Part shown: in pieces, positions 21,033-31,365 of the stretch | How positions within the stretch are numbered: the stretch's first letter is position 1 | How the letters are laid out: each line of letters begins with the position of its first letter | Source of the DNA: Choricystis sp. odSpoLacu1 | Lineage: Eukaryota; Chlorophyta; Trebouxiophyceae | Assembly (NCBI GenBank): GCA_958009055.1 | Contig: OY253650.1 | Location: 1,054,001 to 1,118,000, forward strand | Direction: 5' to 3' | DNA: 64,000 nucleotides | Made by a program: the position numbers and the translations under genes | Notes under the pieces: generated by a model | The model's input: the letters and a program-made list of their open reading frames with translations, nothing else | Databases searched by the model: none | What the model was told of the DNA's origin: nothing

Positions 21033-21923
21033 TCACCGCACGCTCGCAAACGCCAGCGCCTCTGCCGTCGTGAATGCGACGCCGCCCCCTCCCCCGCCCG
21101 CGGCCACCGCGCCCGTGGCCGTGCTGTCTGGCGCGGGCGCATACACGCGGGCGCCACGCACGTGGGTGTCGCGCCCGTTTTGGTGGTTGGACAGGATGGC
21201 GACCTGCAGCATGAAGGCGGACAGGCAGTCACTGGACGAGGGGTGATGGGGAGTGTGTGTGAGTGTGCGTGTCTCTCTCACCCCCCACTTTCCCACCCCA
21301 CCCACAACACCACGACTCACCGTCCGTCCGGCGGCTGCAGCGGCACCACCACCCACCCCGCGGGTTCATCCAGGGAAGCAGCAGCAATCTCTTTCAGATC
21401 GCGCGCGTGCGTCCCCGCCCGAACCGACACGCGGGCGGGGGTGTAGGACTCATCCAGCCTGTGGTCCACCGCGATGGCCAGGGAGGCGAGTCTCATCTGT
21501 GTGTGGGAGGGGACAGTGTGCGTGTTTTGAGTTTGTGTTTTTGCTCTCTCGTTTCGGACCGCCTCCCAACGCGCCCCCCCTTCCCTCCACACCCACCTTG
21601 CGCTGAAACATGATGTTGATCAGGTGGGGCGGGTTGCCGTCCGACTGCCAGTAGGTGTCGGTGCGGCCGTCGCGCAGCAGGTCGACGCCGTTGCCGGGCT
21701 GAGTGGGTTGAGAAGGGGATGAGCACACGATGGGGGCGTTGCGCGCATGTTTTCACCTGCCGCCCTCCGCCCTGCTCCCACGCTTGACAGAACACAGACC
21801 ATCCCTTCCCTCTCACACCTTGGCCGTCGCCACCGACCACGTGGCGTCGTCGCCGACCTCGCGCAGCGTGGCGTCCGCGTCGGGGGGGTCGGGGCGCACG
21901 GTGGCGCCCGACCCGCGCGACAT
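21033..21923 (-). CDS. APC10: Anaphase-promoting complex subunit 10 (DOC1)
   Basis: Substrate-recognition subunit of the APC/C ubiquitin ligase, acting with CDC20/CDH1 co-activators at mitotic exit. Exons are 21923-21819, 21698-21597, 21496-21321 and 21231-21033, and the spliced protein is 194 aa. Nearly the whole length is the DOC domain, with [48 protein letters not shown] and [19 protein letters not shown], all diagnostic for APC10. The C-terminal tail is glycine-rich and poorly conserved. The start codon lies 224 bases from the divergent N-acetylglutamate synthase start. Frame is intact throughout, which shows the splice reading is right. Confidence 0.95.
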
Positions 21924-21934
21924 GGGGAGTGGCG

Positions 21935-21985
<51 letters not shown>

Positions 21986-22147
21986 CGGAGGGCGCGCGCG
22001 TGAGTGTGTGTGCGCGAGAGTCTCAATGGGGAGTGAAAACAACAAAACGCAAAAAAACGCACTCCTTTCCGCGCGCTGGCGAGAGCAGCGTGCCTTCGCA
22101 GCGCCTTCCCTCAACGCCTCGTTCTAGTGCCCCCCCCCGCCCCCGCC
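21924..22147. promoter_or_regulatory. Shared divergent promoter region, APC10 and NAGS
   Basis: 224 bases between two start codons facing away from each other, containing a (GT)20 tract. Promoter function is inferred from position only. Confidence 0.45.
21940..21980. repeat. (GT)20 microsatellite
   Basis: About 20 uninterrupted GT units inside the APC10/NAGS divergent promoter. Alternating purine-pyrimidine DNA of this length can adopt Z-form. Confidence 0.9.
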
Positions 22148-24339
22148 ATGCGGGCGGCCTGCTCTGTATCGAGACTGTCGCTGGCGCCGGCGCCACCGCG
22201 CCCGCCGCCGCGCGTGTGCCCCGCGCGCCGCGGCGCGCCACACAGCGCACCGCACCCGCCCTCCGCCATCAACGGCGTCTCCAACGGGGCGGTCGCCAGC
22301 ACGAGTGGGAGCGTGCCGGACGTCAATGGAGGCGTGCTGGAGGCGGCTGGTGAGTGTTGAGGAGGAGGAATGCCGCAAATTTTTTAGGGCGCGACGCGCT
22401 GGCGCCAATGGGGCTCTTGTGTGCCTGCGGCTCGGCTGCCGCTTGAGCCCACACGCGTCGCACAGCAGCAGTCACATCACACACGGATGCTCTGGTGGTG
22501 TGAGGGCCAGGCAAAACCCCATCCTTTCACGTTTATTCAACCCTCTTTCTGTTCCTTTTGACCCCCTCCCCACAGACTATGGCCGTTTTGTCCACCTCTT
22601 CCGCACGGCATCCTCCTACATCGCCAACCACAGAGGCAAAACGTTTGTGGTGCTGCTGCCGGGCGAGGTGAGACAGAAAGGATAGAGAGAGTAGAGAGTG
22701 TGTGTCGTGCAGGCGCAGGCCGAGTGTTGACCACCCCTCCCACCCCGCACAGGTTCTGGCCCGCCCCGACCTCCTGCGCTCCGCCGTCACCGACCTCGTC
22801 CTGCTGCACGGCCTGGGCGTCCGCCTCGTGGTGGCGTTGGGCACAGGCCCCCAAGTCGATGCCAGGCTCGCGTCCCGGGGCGCCCCCTCCCGTTTTGTCG
22901 GCGGCTACCGCGTCACCGACGCCGACGCCCTGGATGCGGCGGTGGATGCGGCGGGGGCGGCGCGGGTGGTGGTGGAGGCGGCCATGAGCAAGGTGTGTGT
23001 GTGTGAGAGGAGAGAGAGAGAGTTTGTTTTTTCATTCCACACGCTCACCCACCCACCCCCTCCTCCCCCTCGCAGGCTCTCGCCGTCTCCATGATCCGCC
23101 GCCACGAGCGCGCCTCCCCCGACGCCGAGTTCCACTACGAACCCGCCCAACGCGTCGTGTCCGGCAACTTTGTGTCGGCCGTGCGGCGGGGCGTGGTGGG
23201 TGGCGTCGACCATGGCGCGACGGGCGCCGTCCGCTTTGTCCGCGCGGGCGCAGTCGCGGCCCAGCTGGACGCCGGCAACGTCGTCCTCCTGTCCAACGTG
23301 GGCTACACCCCCTCCGGCGACCCCCTCAACATGAGCTGCTACGACGTGGCCGCCCACGCAGCGGCAGAACTTTCCGCAGATAAACTAGTCATCCTGACTG
23401 GTGCCGACGTCGCCTCCCTGGGCCTGCCCGCCTGGCTGCCCCTGGATGATGCGGAATCCCTGGTGGAGAGAGCGCTGGGGCCGGGGGGAGGGGCGGACCG
23501 GCCGGGGGGGGGCGTGCAGTGGAGTGTGGATGGTGGCGACGCGACCACCGACGACACCACCCCCCTCCTCCTCCTCGTCCTCCACTCCCGCCCCCCGCCG
23601 CATCACGCGGTCGGGGCGGGCCTGGCCCCCCGCTCTGACAGCCAACACGTGGGCGTCCGCCCGCCTGCCGTCCGCCCTCGTTGCTGCGGCCGCCGCGGTG
23701 AGGGGGGGCGTCAAGCGCGCCCACCTCGTCGATTCCCGTGTCGATGGCGGCCTCCTGCTGGAGCTCTACTCCCGCGACGGGGTGGGCACCATGGTCTCTG
23801 CCGACTTTTATGAAGGCATTCGTGTTGGTTCACGCTCCGACGCGGACGGCGTTGCTTCCCTCCTTGCCCCCCTCCAAGCCGACGGCGTGATCCGCGCCCG
23901 GTCGCGCACCGACCTTGAAGACGCCCTGGATGCCGGCCAATTCTTTGTGGTGGAGCGGGATGGGACGCTGCTGGCGTGTGCCCAACTCGTCCCCGTCGGC
24001 CACTCCCCCGACGGCGCGCCCTGCTCCGAACTCGCCGCCTTCTGTGTCGCCCCGTCCGCCCGCGGCGGAGGGCGGGGCGACTCCCTGCTCGACTACGTGG
24101 AACAGGCCGCCCGCGAGCGTGGCGTGGCGCGGTTGCTGCTGTTGACGACGCGCACTGCAGACTGGTTTGAGCAGCGAGACTTTGCGCGCGCGGGCGCGGC
24201 CGCCGACGCGGGGCTCCTCCCCCGCGCGCGGCGGGATGCGGTCGACCCCGCCCGCGGGTCCAAACTGTATGTGAAGACGATTGTGCCGCTGGATGCGCGG
24301 GCGGCGGGGGCGCCGGTGGGGAAGAGGATCGGGTTTTAG
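22148..24339 (+). CDS. NAGS: N-acetylglutamate synthase, plant type (one frame break)
   Basis: Acetylates glutamate with acetyl-CoA, the first step of arginine synthesis in the plastid. Exons are 22148-22349, 22576-22667, 22753-22992 and 23076-24339. The first about 65 residues look like a transit peptide. Then follow an amino-acid-kinase-like domain (DYGRFVHLFRTASSYIANHRGKTFV, with TDADALDAAVDAAG and LLSNVGYTPSG) and a C-terminal GNAT domain (QADGVIRARS, FVVERDGTLLACAQLVPVG). Residues HLVDSRVDGGLLLELYSRDG link the two halves as in plant NAGS. Frame changes once between about 23500 and 23640, where C and G runs occur. Expected length is about 598 aa, close to plant enzymes. Confidence 0.93.
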
Positions 24340-24458
24340 TTTGGGGTGGGTGGGTGGAGATCACTGTTCTCTCTCTTCCACCGCATCTTGTTGTTGTGGG
24401 GCCGTTGCTGTGTTTTTCAATGTTTTAAACAAAACACAAAGCGACCTTCTAATCTTCT

Positions 24459-25359
24459 CTACGTCCGATACAGCATCGTCAGCGGCGCCTCCACGTTCTC
24501 AAACCCGCCGCCTGGTGTGCACCCCCCCTCCCCCCACGCCGCCACCGCCACCTCCTCCACAGTGGCCCGCGGGTCGGCGGCAACGGCGGCGGCAGCCACT
24601 GCATCCCCCCCCACCCACCCCAGCTTGAACAGGGAGGCGGTGACGCGGGTGCGGTCGCCCAGGAAGCGTGCCAGAGCGGCAAGTGGTAAATTCTTCGGCG
24701 CACGCACATAGGGCCGCGCCAGGTGGGCCACCCGCCTGGGAGGCGGCGCCTCAGGATCAGGAATCAACAGCAACAACACGCCCTCCCCCGGCGCCGGCGG
24801 CTGGGGGCGGCGCGCGACGCCGCCCCCGCCGAGCGCGGTGGTCGGGGCGGCCCGCGCGGTGGACGCGGCGGCCGCCGCCGCCGCGTACCTCGCTTCCCTC
24901 AGGTCGGCCAGGGGGGTGTCTCCGTGCGCGGCGGGCAGCACACGGGCGGCGAGGTCGGTCAGGGTCGCGTCGGTGGAGAGGCGGCCGGTGTCGTAGGGGG
25001 CGGGGGCCAGCCTCGGGGGGGGGACGACGCCGGCAGCGACGCAGGCCGGGCAGGAGGCGGCGCCCGCGTCCAGGTGGGCGTTGATGCAGGCGGCACAGAA
25101 GCTGTGGGGAGAGGGTCGGAAAGAGAAGAGAAGGGGCAGTAGCTCGGCGCACCACCACACGACTCCCTCACACACACACACACACACACACACACGCTCA
25201 CCTGTGCATGCACGCGGGCGCTGTCACCGCGTCCAGCAGCACGCCGCCACACAGGTCGCACGCGAGGGCGGCGGCCAGGTCGGCGACGCGCACGGTGCGG
25301 GACCGCGCGCCGCCCGCGGCTGCAGCCGCGCGCGCGGCGTCCGAGGTTTTGACGTCCAT
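24459..25359 (-). CDS. RING finger protein with PCGF/DRIP-like architecture
   Basis: Exons 25359-25202 and 25101-24459 give 266 aa. A C3HC4 RING lies at about residues 34-75 (CDLC, then CMHSFCAAC, then CPAC), and the intron splits the zinc ligand region after CMH. The pattern with a leucine before DAVTAPACMHS resembles polycomb group RING fingers and plant DRIP ubiquitin ligases. The C-terminal part (LPLAALARFLGDRTRV, LFKLGW) is compatible with the RAWUL ubiquitin-like fold of that family. It is probably a nuclear E3 ligase or PRC1-like component. The partner and substrate are unknown. The start lies 163 bases from the MCM9 start on the other strand. Confidence 0.75.
25169..25195. repeat. (CA)13 microsatellite in RING gene intron
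   Basis: About 13 CA units within the single intron of the RING gene. Confidence 0.85.
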
Positions 25360-25522
25360 GCGTGGGGGAGTGGGGGAGTGTGTGTGCGTGTGGGACGGCT
25401 GCCCCGCGCGCGCGTCCCTCCGCGCACAGCACGCCGCAATGCGCGAGCAAGTGAGTGCTGCGAGTCGCTCGGCCTTTTTCGTCTCACTCTCGCGTGCGCG
25501 AACGTGCGCGAACGTTTTCCCC
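25360..25522. promoter_or_regulatory. Shared divergent promoter region, RING gene and MCM9
   Basis: Only 163 bases lie between the two start codons, so regulatory sequence is almost certainly shared. No motif is assigned. Confidence 0.45.
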
Positions 25523-27734
25523 ATGCTTGCCTCGCCCGAGCACGCGCGCGCGCCGGACGTGCCGCCCGCCCTGTTTGAGCGGTACCTGGCGTCAAAAGCA
25601 GACGTGAGTCACGCGTGCATGGGTGGTGGGGGCGGCGAAACTCGGACGCGAAAAACGAAACACACGATTCGCACGACCTCTCGCTTCCCTTTCCTCCCTC
25701 AGTCTGTCGCCGCCCTCGTGGCCCACCCCGATGCCGACGCCGCCCACGCGTTCCCCGTGGACCTGCTGCACGTGGCCACCATCGACCCGTCCGCCGCGAC
25801 TGCGCTGCTGGCCGCCCCGACCGCGGCGCGCGCGTCGCTCGCGTCCGCACTGTCCACCGCCCAGACCGCCGCCGCGTCCGCCCCCACCGCCCCGCCCGAC
25901 GCGTGCGTCAAGCGGAGGGTGGTGCCCGTGCTGCACCCCCCCCCCCCGCCCTCCCTGCTGGCGGCCGACGTGCCCGCGCGCGGCGTGCGCGCGCGGCACT
26001 CTGGGGCCTTGCTCACCCTGGCCGGCGCCATCGTGCGCGCGGGAGGTGTGCGCGCGTTGGAGGCGGCCACCGAGTGGGAGTGTTCCGCGTGTGGCAGCGG
26101 CGCCCGCACAGAGGCGGACGTGGCGCTGCGTGCCGCGCCGCCGCCGCCCCCGCCGTGCGACGGAGGCGGCGGCCGCCGCGCGTGCCGCGGCGCCTGGCGC
26201 GCCGTCGCCACCGACCACGACGATGTGCAGGAAGTGGTGCTGGCGGAGCCTGCGGCCGGGTTGAGGCCGAGGGACAGGCCGCGCGCGGTGGCGGTGGTGC
26301 TGAGGGGGCCGCTCGCGGGGGCGCTCGCCGCCGGCGACGACGCCGCTGTGTGCGGCGTCCTCGCCCCCCGCTGGCCGGCTCCCGGGGCCGCCGCCCTGAG
26401 GGAGGGGCGCCGCCCCGACCTCGACTTTGTGCTGCTGGCGTGTGGCGCGTCCAGGGGGAGGGAGGGGGTGCCCCCCCCCCCCGGGCGGCGGCGGGCGGCT
26501 GGCCGCGTGGCGCGCGGCGGCGGCCGCCCGCCCCCTCGCCGCGCGGGACGCGCTGGCTGCCGCGGTGGCGCCCCACTTGGCAGGGCTGGCGCCGCTCAAG
26601 TTGGCCATCGCCCTGCAACTGGCCGCCCCCCCCCCCCCGCGAAGGCGGCGCAGCGGGCGGCGGCCGCGCGCGGTCCGCCCCGCACGTCCTGCTGCGCGGC
26701 CCCCCCGCCTCCGGCAAGACGGCCCTCCTGCGCTCCGCGGCGGCCCTGGCCCCCCGCTCCGTGTTTGTGTCGGGGCGGGCGTCGTCGGCGGCGGGGCTGA
26801 CCGCGGCCGCGGTGCGGGAGCCGGATGGAGGGGGGTGGGCGCTCGAAGCGGGCGCGCTGGCGCGGGCCGACGGAGGCCTGGCCGCCGTCGACCGCCTGGA
26901 CGCCCTCCCCCCCGCCGACCGGGCCGCCCTGCATGAAGCCATGGAGCAGCAGACGGTGAGCGTGGCCAAGGCGGGGCTGGTGGCCACGCTCAACACGCGG
27001 GCCGCGGTGTTGGCGGCGGCGGGGCCGCCGCCGCGCGCGCGCGCGGTGGCGGCCGCGGAGCCCACCCCCCCGGCGGCTTGGAAGCGCCCCTCCTGTCCCG
27101 CTTCGACCTGGTGTTTGACCTGTCGGATGCGCACAGCGCGGCCCACGATGCCGCGGTGTGTGATGCTGTGCTGGCGGACGCGGCAGCGGAGGGGGGGGGG
27201 GGGGGAGGGGGGGGGGGAGGGGGGCGATCACGCCCCCCCCCCCCTCCCCCCCCCTCCCTGCCCCCCTGGTCGCCCGCCGACTTGCGGGCCTATGCCGCCT
27301 GGCTGGCCTCCCCGGCCGCCCCGCCCGCCCCCTCCCTGTCCCCCGCGGCCGAGCGTGTGCTGCTGGCCGCGTACCGCGCGCGCCGCCGCGACGCGGCCGC
27401 TGCGGACGGCGCCCCGGGGGGCGCCACCACCCTGCGAGCGCTCGAATCACTCGCCCGCCTCACCGTGGCCCACGCCCGCCTGTTGGGGCGGGGGGAGGCG
27501 GGGGAGGGGGATGCCGTGGCGGCGGTGGTGCTGACCGCCGCGAGTGGGGCGCCGGGTGCGCGAGTGGCGGGGGTCGCTGCCGTCGACCCCGCGACGGCCC
27601 GCTTTGACGGGGACGCGGATGCGCAGGGGGCGGCGGATGCAGCGGCTGTGCGGGCGCTGGTGGAGAGGGAGGAGGGGAGGGCGGGGGGGGCGCTGCCTGC
27701 GCCCCCGGCGCAGGCAGCGCCCCCCCCGCCCTGA
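25523..27734 (+). CDS. MCM9: MCM9-like helicase with altered Walker B (three frame breaks)
   Basis: MCM-family protein related to MCM9, which acts with MCM8 in homologous recombination repair. Exons are 25523-25603 and 25703-27734; the intron is 99 bases, in frame and stop-free. An N-terminal MCM domain carries a zinc-binding pair (CSAC) and RPRAVAVVLRGPLAGAL followed by GDDAAVCGVLAPRW, which matches MCM9 better than MCM8. The AAA+ domain has Walker A GPPASGKT, HEAMEQQTVSVAKAGL and the arginine-finger motif LLSRFDLV. The Walker B acidic pair is VDRLDAL rather than the usual IDEFD, so the catalytic Glu is an Arg, and the sensor-1 NPK-like motif is missing. Frame switches occur at C/G runs near 26466-26482, 26622-26640 and 27066-27072. 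Length is about 703 aa. Confidence 0.87.
27678..27732. repeat. Perfect 26-bp inverted repeat, 3-base loop
   Basis: Arms 27678-27703 and 27707-27732 are exact reverse complements separated by CCC. The arms are nearly all G and C and include an 8-base G run pairing with an 8-base C run. The repeat covers the last 18 sense codons of MCM9 and the first base of its stop codon. Confidence 0.9.
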
Positions 27735-27876
27735 AGAGGGTTGATTGAGCCTTTGTGGGTGTCGAGTCTTTGGCAGCGTGACGCTGCAAAAGAAGAGCGA
27801 CACAGCGTCGAAACGAATTGTCGTGTTGCCCCACTGCGCGTGCCTCTGTCTGCCGCGCTCCCAGCCTCCCTCTCCT

Positions 27877-28422
27877 ATGCACCACCACGAAGCCGCGTCC
27901 GTGCTGGGCGTCCACCCGGGCGCCCCCCCGGACGCGGTGCGGGCGGCGTACCTGCGCGCCGCGCGCGCCGCGCACCCCGACCTCGCCTCCCCCTCGGACC
28001 GAGCAGCCGCTGAAGCCTCGTTCAAGCGGGTGGCCCAAGCGTACGCCCTGATGACAAGGCAGCGTGGCGGCGGCACCGTGGAGTGGGCGGCAGCTGCTGC
28101 GGCGACTGCCCCGCGCCGCGCCACCTCCTTTTCCAACGTCGCCGTCGCGCTGGCACTCTCCTTCCCCCTCGCCTTTGCGGGGGCCATGGTGGCCCGCTCC
28201 CGCCGGCGGGCGGTGGAGGCGGCTTTTGGGCCGGCGCTCGATGATGCAGGCGGCCTCGCTGTCGCTCTGGGAAGGCGGGACGGACTGTTGAACCCACCCG
28301 TCAACGATTTCTTGTCCGACGCGGCTCGACCGCGGACCGCGCCCGCCCGGTGGTCGCGGTGGTCGATGTGGGGGTGGGGACCAGCAGGGCCAGACACAGC
28401 GCCCGGGCGACCCAAGGCATGA
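27877..28422 (+). CDS. J-domain protein with one membrane segment
   Basis: Intronless 181-aa protein. The N-terminal J domain (about residues 4-62) contains the invariant HPD in AARAAHPDLAS and a following helix ending FKRVAQAYALM, so it should stimulate an Hsp70 ATPase. One hydrophobic segment (VAVALALSFPLAFAGAMVA) near residues 88-106 suggests membrane anchoring, with the J domain on one face. The remaining C-terminus is proline- and arginine-rich. Compartment cannot be told: ER, plastid envelope or mitochondrion are all possible. The start at MHHHEAAS was chosen because it begins right at the J domain; in-frame upstream codons exist but look non-coding. Confidence 0.8.
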   Translation: MHHHEAASVLGVHPGAPPDAVRAAYLRAARAAHPDLASPSDRAAAEASFKRVAQAYALMTRQRGGGTVEWAAAAAATAPRRATSFSNVAVALALSFPLAFAGAMVARSRRRAVEAAFGPALDDAGGLAVALGRRDGLLNPPVNDFLSDAARPRTAPARWSRWSMWGWGPAGPDTAPGRPKA

Positions 28423-28625
28423 GGGAAGGACCGCCGCGCGCGGCGAGCGCGGCGACGCGTCGTCGTTGTCACCGCCGCCCAGGGAGAATGTTTTTTGTTT
28501 CTTTTTTGTGTAGCTTGTTTTTTAGTGTGTTTTGATCGCAGTGTGCAAGTGCTTAGAGTGGGCCTTGATTGTTTTCCACGAAACGGCTCGCAACGCACAC
28601 TCCCCTCCCTCCCTCTCTCTCTCAC

Positions 28626-30440
28626 TCAACTGTACCCATACCCACCCCCTCCATACCCTCCGCCCTGGGGAGGGTACCCTCCCCACTCCTGCTGTCCCTG
28701 CTGTGGCGGCGGCCCGGCAGGAGGGTAGTGCTGGTGGTGGCCGCCGCCCCCCGCCCCCGGGTCGCCATAATAGCCGCCGCCGCCGCCATGGCCACCACCC
28801 TGGGACGCGCTCCAGGCGGCCACCCGGGCGGCGGCCGCCGCGGCCGCGGCTTCGGGGGGCGCCCACGCGTCTTGGGGGGGAGGCGGGCCGTGCGCGTGCG
28901 GCGGGGGGGGAGGGCCTCCCCACCCGCCGTGCTGGGGGGGGGGCGGCCCCCACCCGGGTCCAGGAGGCGGTGGAGGCGGCCCCCAGTGCCCGTGCATGGG
29001 GGGCGGAGGCGGCCCCCACCCTCCCCCCCCCCCGCCAGTGCGGCGGCGGGGGCGGCCCCCCCCACGCGTGCGGCGCCCCCATCGGCGGCGGCAGCGGCGT
29101 CTTGCGACGGGCGAGGGCGCACTTGAGCTTGGCGGTGCCCAGGGAGGCGCCGTCCAGGGCGCGCAGGGCGGCGTCGGCGGAGGAGCGATGGACGTACCAC
29201 ACGAAAGCAGCCCTCGGCCCCCCCCCCACTCCCCTTTTCGGGCGCCCACACCGCCTCCCCCACCGGCCCATACTGCTCCAGCACGGCGCGCAGGGTGGCC
29301 ATGTCGGTGTCGGGGGGGAGGGCGGAGACGAAGAGTTTGTAGGTGTCGGGGGCGCACCCCGGGGGAGGGGCGTCGACCGCGCCGCGTGGACCGCCGCCAA
29401 AGGATTGCGGCGGGGGCGGCCCCCAGCGATCGCGGTCGCGGTCGCGGTCGCGCGGGGGGGCGCGGTCGCGCTCCCGGTCGCGGTCGCGGGCGCGGGCGGG
29501 GCCAGCAGGGCCACTGCCGCCACCCGTCTCCTTAAACGTCAGCGTCATGGCAGCCTCCAGCCCCTCCCACGTGTACACGCCGGACAGCGCGTCCACGGCG
29601 CGGGTGGCAGACGCACGATCCCCAAACCAGGCCTGGCCCGCCCCCGCGGCGCGCGGGGCGGACGCGTGCTGGCGAATGACGGCGACGCGCAGCAAGCCGC
29701 CGTGCGGGGCCAACAACGCGGACAGGTCAGCCTCCGCGGCATCGGTGGGAATGCCAGAGATGGCCACGTGCACGGCGGACGGGGGCAAGGGTTTCCCAGG
29801 GGGCAGGTCGGCCTTCCGCTTGCGCGCGGGGGAGGGACCCGGGACGGTGGCAGGGGTTTCTTTCTCTTTCTTGCCCTCCTCCTCCACAGCCTCGGCCTCC
29901 TTTGTCGCACCAGCGCCAGCCACAGCTGCCTCGTCCTTGTCTGGCGAGGCTCTCGGTCCCTCGCCGTCAGGGGTGGAGGGCACGGGCGCCGCGCGCGCCG
30001 GTTTGCGGCGCGGCGACGCGGACAGGGGGGCGGCGTCTGCGGCGGTCTCGGTTGGCGCCTCGGCGGGGGCGGGAGCCTCGGTGGCAGTGTCGGGTGGGGC
30101 GTCGGACGAGGACTGTGGAGGGGGGGGGGGGGGGGGGGGGAGGGTCGGCGGGGGGACGAAAACAAAGAAATGCGCGCGCGCGGGGGCCGTTTTTCAAGGG
30201 GAAAGCGCCCTCGTTGCCAGCCGCCGGTGGCAACACGCGCACACACACGCACACATGCCACAGTTTGGGAGGCAGGAGACACGCCGCGTCACTCCCACAG
30301 TGCCCCCACCGCACCTCGAGCGCCGCCGTCAACCGCGCCGCCAATTCTGCTTTCAGCCCTTTGGTGTCCAGCCCGCGCGCGGTCAGCTCAGCCTTGAGGT
30401 CGGCCACCTTGAGCTTGGGAACGTCCGCGAGGGACACCAT
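28626..30440 (-). CDS. SAP and RRM domain RNA-binding protein (two frame breaks)
   Basis: Exons are 30440-30315 and 30112-28626; the protein is about 535 aa. A SAP domain (residues about 5-40, LKVADLKAELTARGLDTKGLK) should bind scaffold-attachment DNA. An acidic and lysine-rich linker follows, then one RRM (VHVAISGIPTDAAEADLSALL), an arginine-aspartate repeat tract, a second RRM (YKLFVSALPPDTDMATLRAVL) and a Pro/Gly/Tyr-rich tail ending GGYGYS. This is the plan of an hnRNP-like nuclear RNA-binding protein, possibly in splicing or transcription. Frame changes occur at the G/C runs near 29215-29240 and 29025-29040. The intron has 21 consecutive C (G on plus strand, 30120-30140) before its acceptor. 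Confidence 0.85.
30120..30140. repeat. G21 homopolymer (C21 on minus) at intron acceptor
   Basis: Lies just upstream of the acceptor of SAP-RRM exon 2 when read on the minus strand. Confidence 0.8.
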
Positions 30441-30907
30441 GGTGTGCGCGTGGAGTCGAGGCTGTCTGTGCGAAAAGAGAGAGCGAGTGAATGTCACAAA
30501 CAGTTTCCTTTCCTCTTCGGTCACCGTGTGTGCTGCGTGCTGGCCTCTGTGTGTGTGTGTCGCCGCGTGTCGCTCCACCATGCTTCGCACGGTGCGTGCG
30601 TGAAGACGGCGGGACCTGGGGGGGGTGCGTTGCCAGAGCCCCCATCGCATCGCAACAAAACGCAGACACTCTCTTTGGCCCGCGTCCGCCCGCACCTCCA
30701 CGCCTCGCCCCCCCCGTTGCCACTGGGCGCTGAGCACAGCAGCTCGTGGGGGGGGGGCTGGGTGGAACCAGGGGTGGAGCGTGTGTGGGCCAAGGCCAAA
30801 AGAAAAAAAACGGGGGGACACCCGATCCCCGACGCGTCGAACAAAACCCACCCACCCGTTCCCCACCCCATCACACGCAGCCCCCACCCTGCCGCCTGCT
30901 GGGCGGC
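30441..30907. promoter_or_regulatory. Divergent promoter region, SAP-RRM gene and NEDD8
   Basis: 467 bases between the two start codons. A possible acceptor-like CACACGCAG at about 30873-30881 hints at a 5' UTR intron before NEDD8. No other element is assigned. Confidence 0.4.
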
Positions 30908-31144
30908 ATGATGATCAAAGTCAAGACGCTGACCGGCAAGGAGGTGGAAGTCGACATCGAGCCAGGGGACACGGTCGCGCGCATCAAGGAACGGGTGGAA
31001 GAAAAAGAAGGCATCCCGCCCGCCCAGCAACGCCTCATCTATGCGGGCAAACAGATGGTGGACGACAAGACGGCGGCCGACTACGCGATGGAGGGGGGGT
31101 CGGTGGTGCACCTGGTGCTGGCGCTGCGTGGGGGGCGGGTGTGA
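30908..31144 (+). CDS. NEDD8: NEDD8/RUB1 ubiquitin-like modifier
   Basis: 78-aa precursor of the cullin modifier NEDD8. The sequence [37 protein letters not shown] and LALRGG aligns without gaps to known NEDD8. Ala72 (in LALRGG) marks NEDD8 rather than ubiquitin, which has Arg there. Gly75-Gly76 is followed by only Arg-Val, which a processing protease must remove before E1 activation. The alternative start one codon later is equally possible; the first Met matches family length. It is expressed away from the SAP-RRM gene and followed on the same strand by another ubiquitin-like gene. Confidence 0.96.
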   Translation: MMIKVKTLTGKEVEVDIEPGDTVARIKERVEEKEGIPPAQQRLIYAGKQMVDDKTAADYAMEGGSVVHLVLALRGGRV

Positions 31145-31365
31145 GTGAGGGCGCATGTTTCTTTTTTTTCATTATTTCTTTTTTTCCTTCTGTAACGAAC
31201 AAGGCCAGGGTATGCTGCGTGTGCTGCGAGTGTGGAGTCTGCGTGTCCAAGTCGTGTCGGGGGAGGGAAAAGAGTTTGGATCATCAGTTTCTTTTGTGTC
31301 GTCACACGCTCACACCCCTCTCCCACACCACCAAAAAAACTGCCGCCCCTTCCCTCCACACCACC

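Noticed and set aside
25523..27734. Reading the MCM gene as MCM8 or a replicative MCM2-7
   Set aside because: The GDDAAVCGVLAPRW region and overall pattern fit MCM9 better, and the altered Walker B argues against an essential MCM2-7 subunit.
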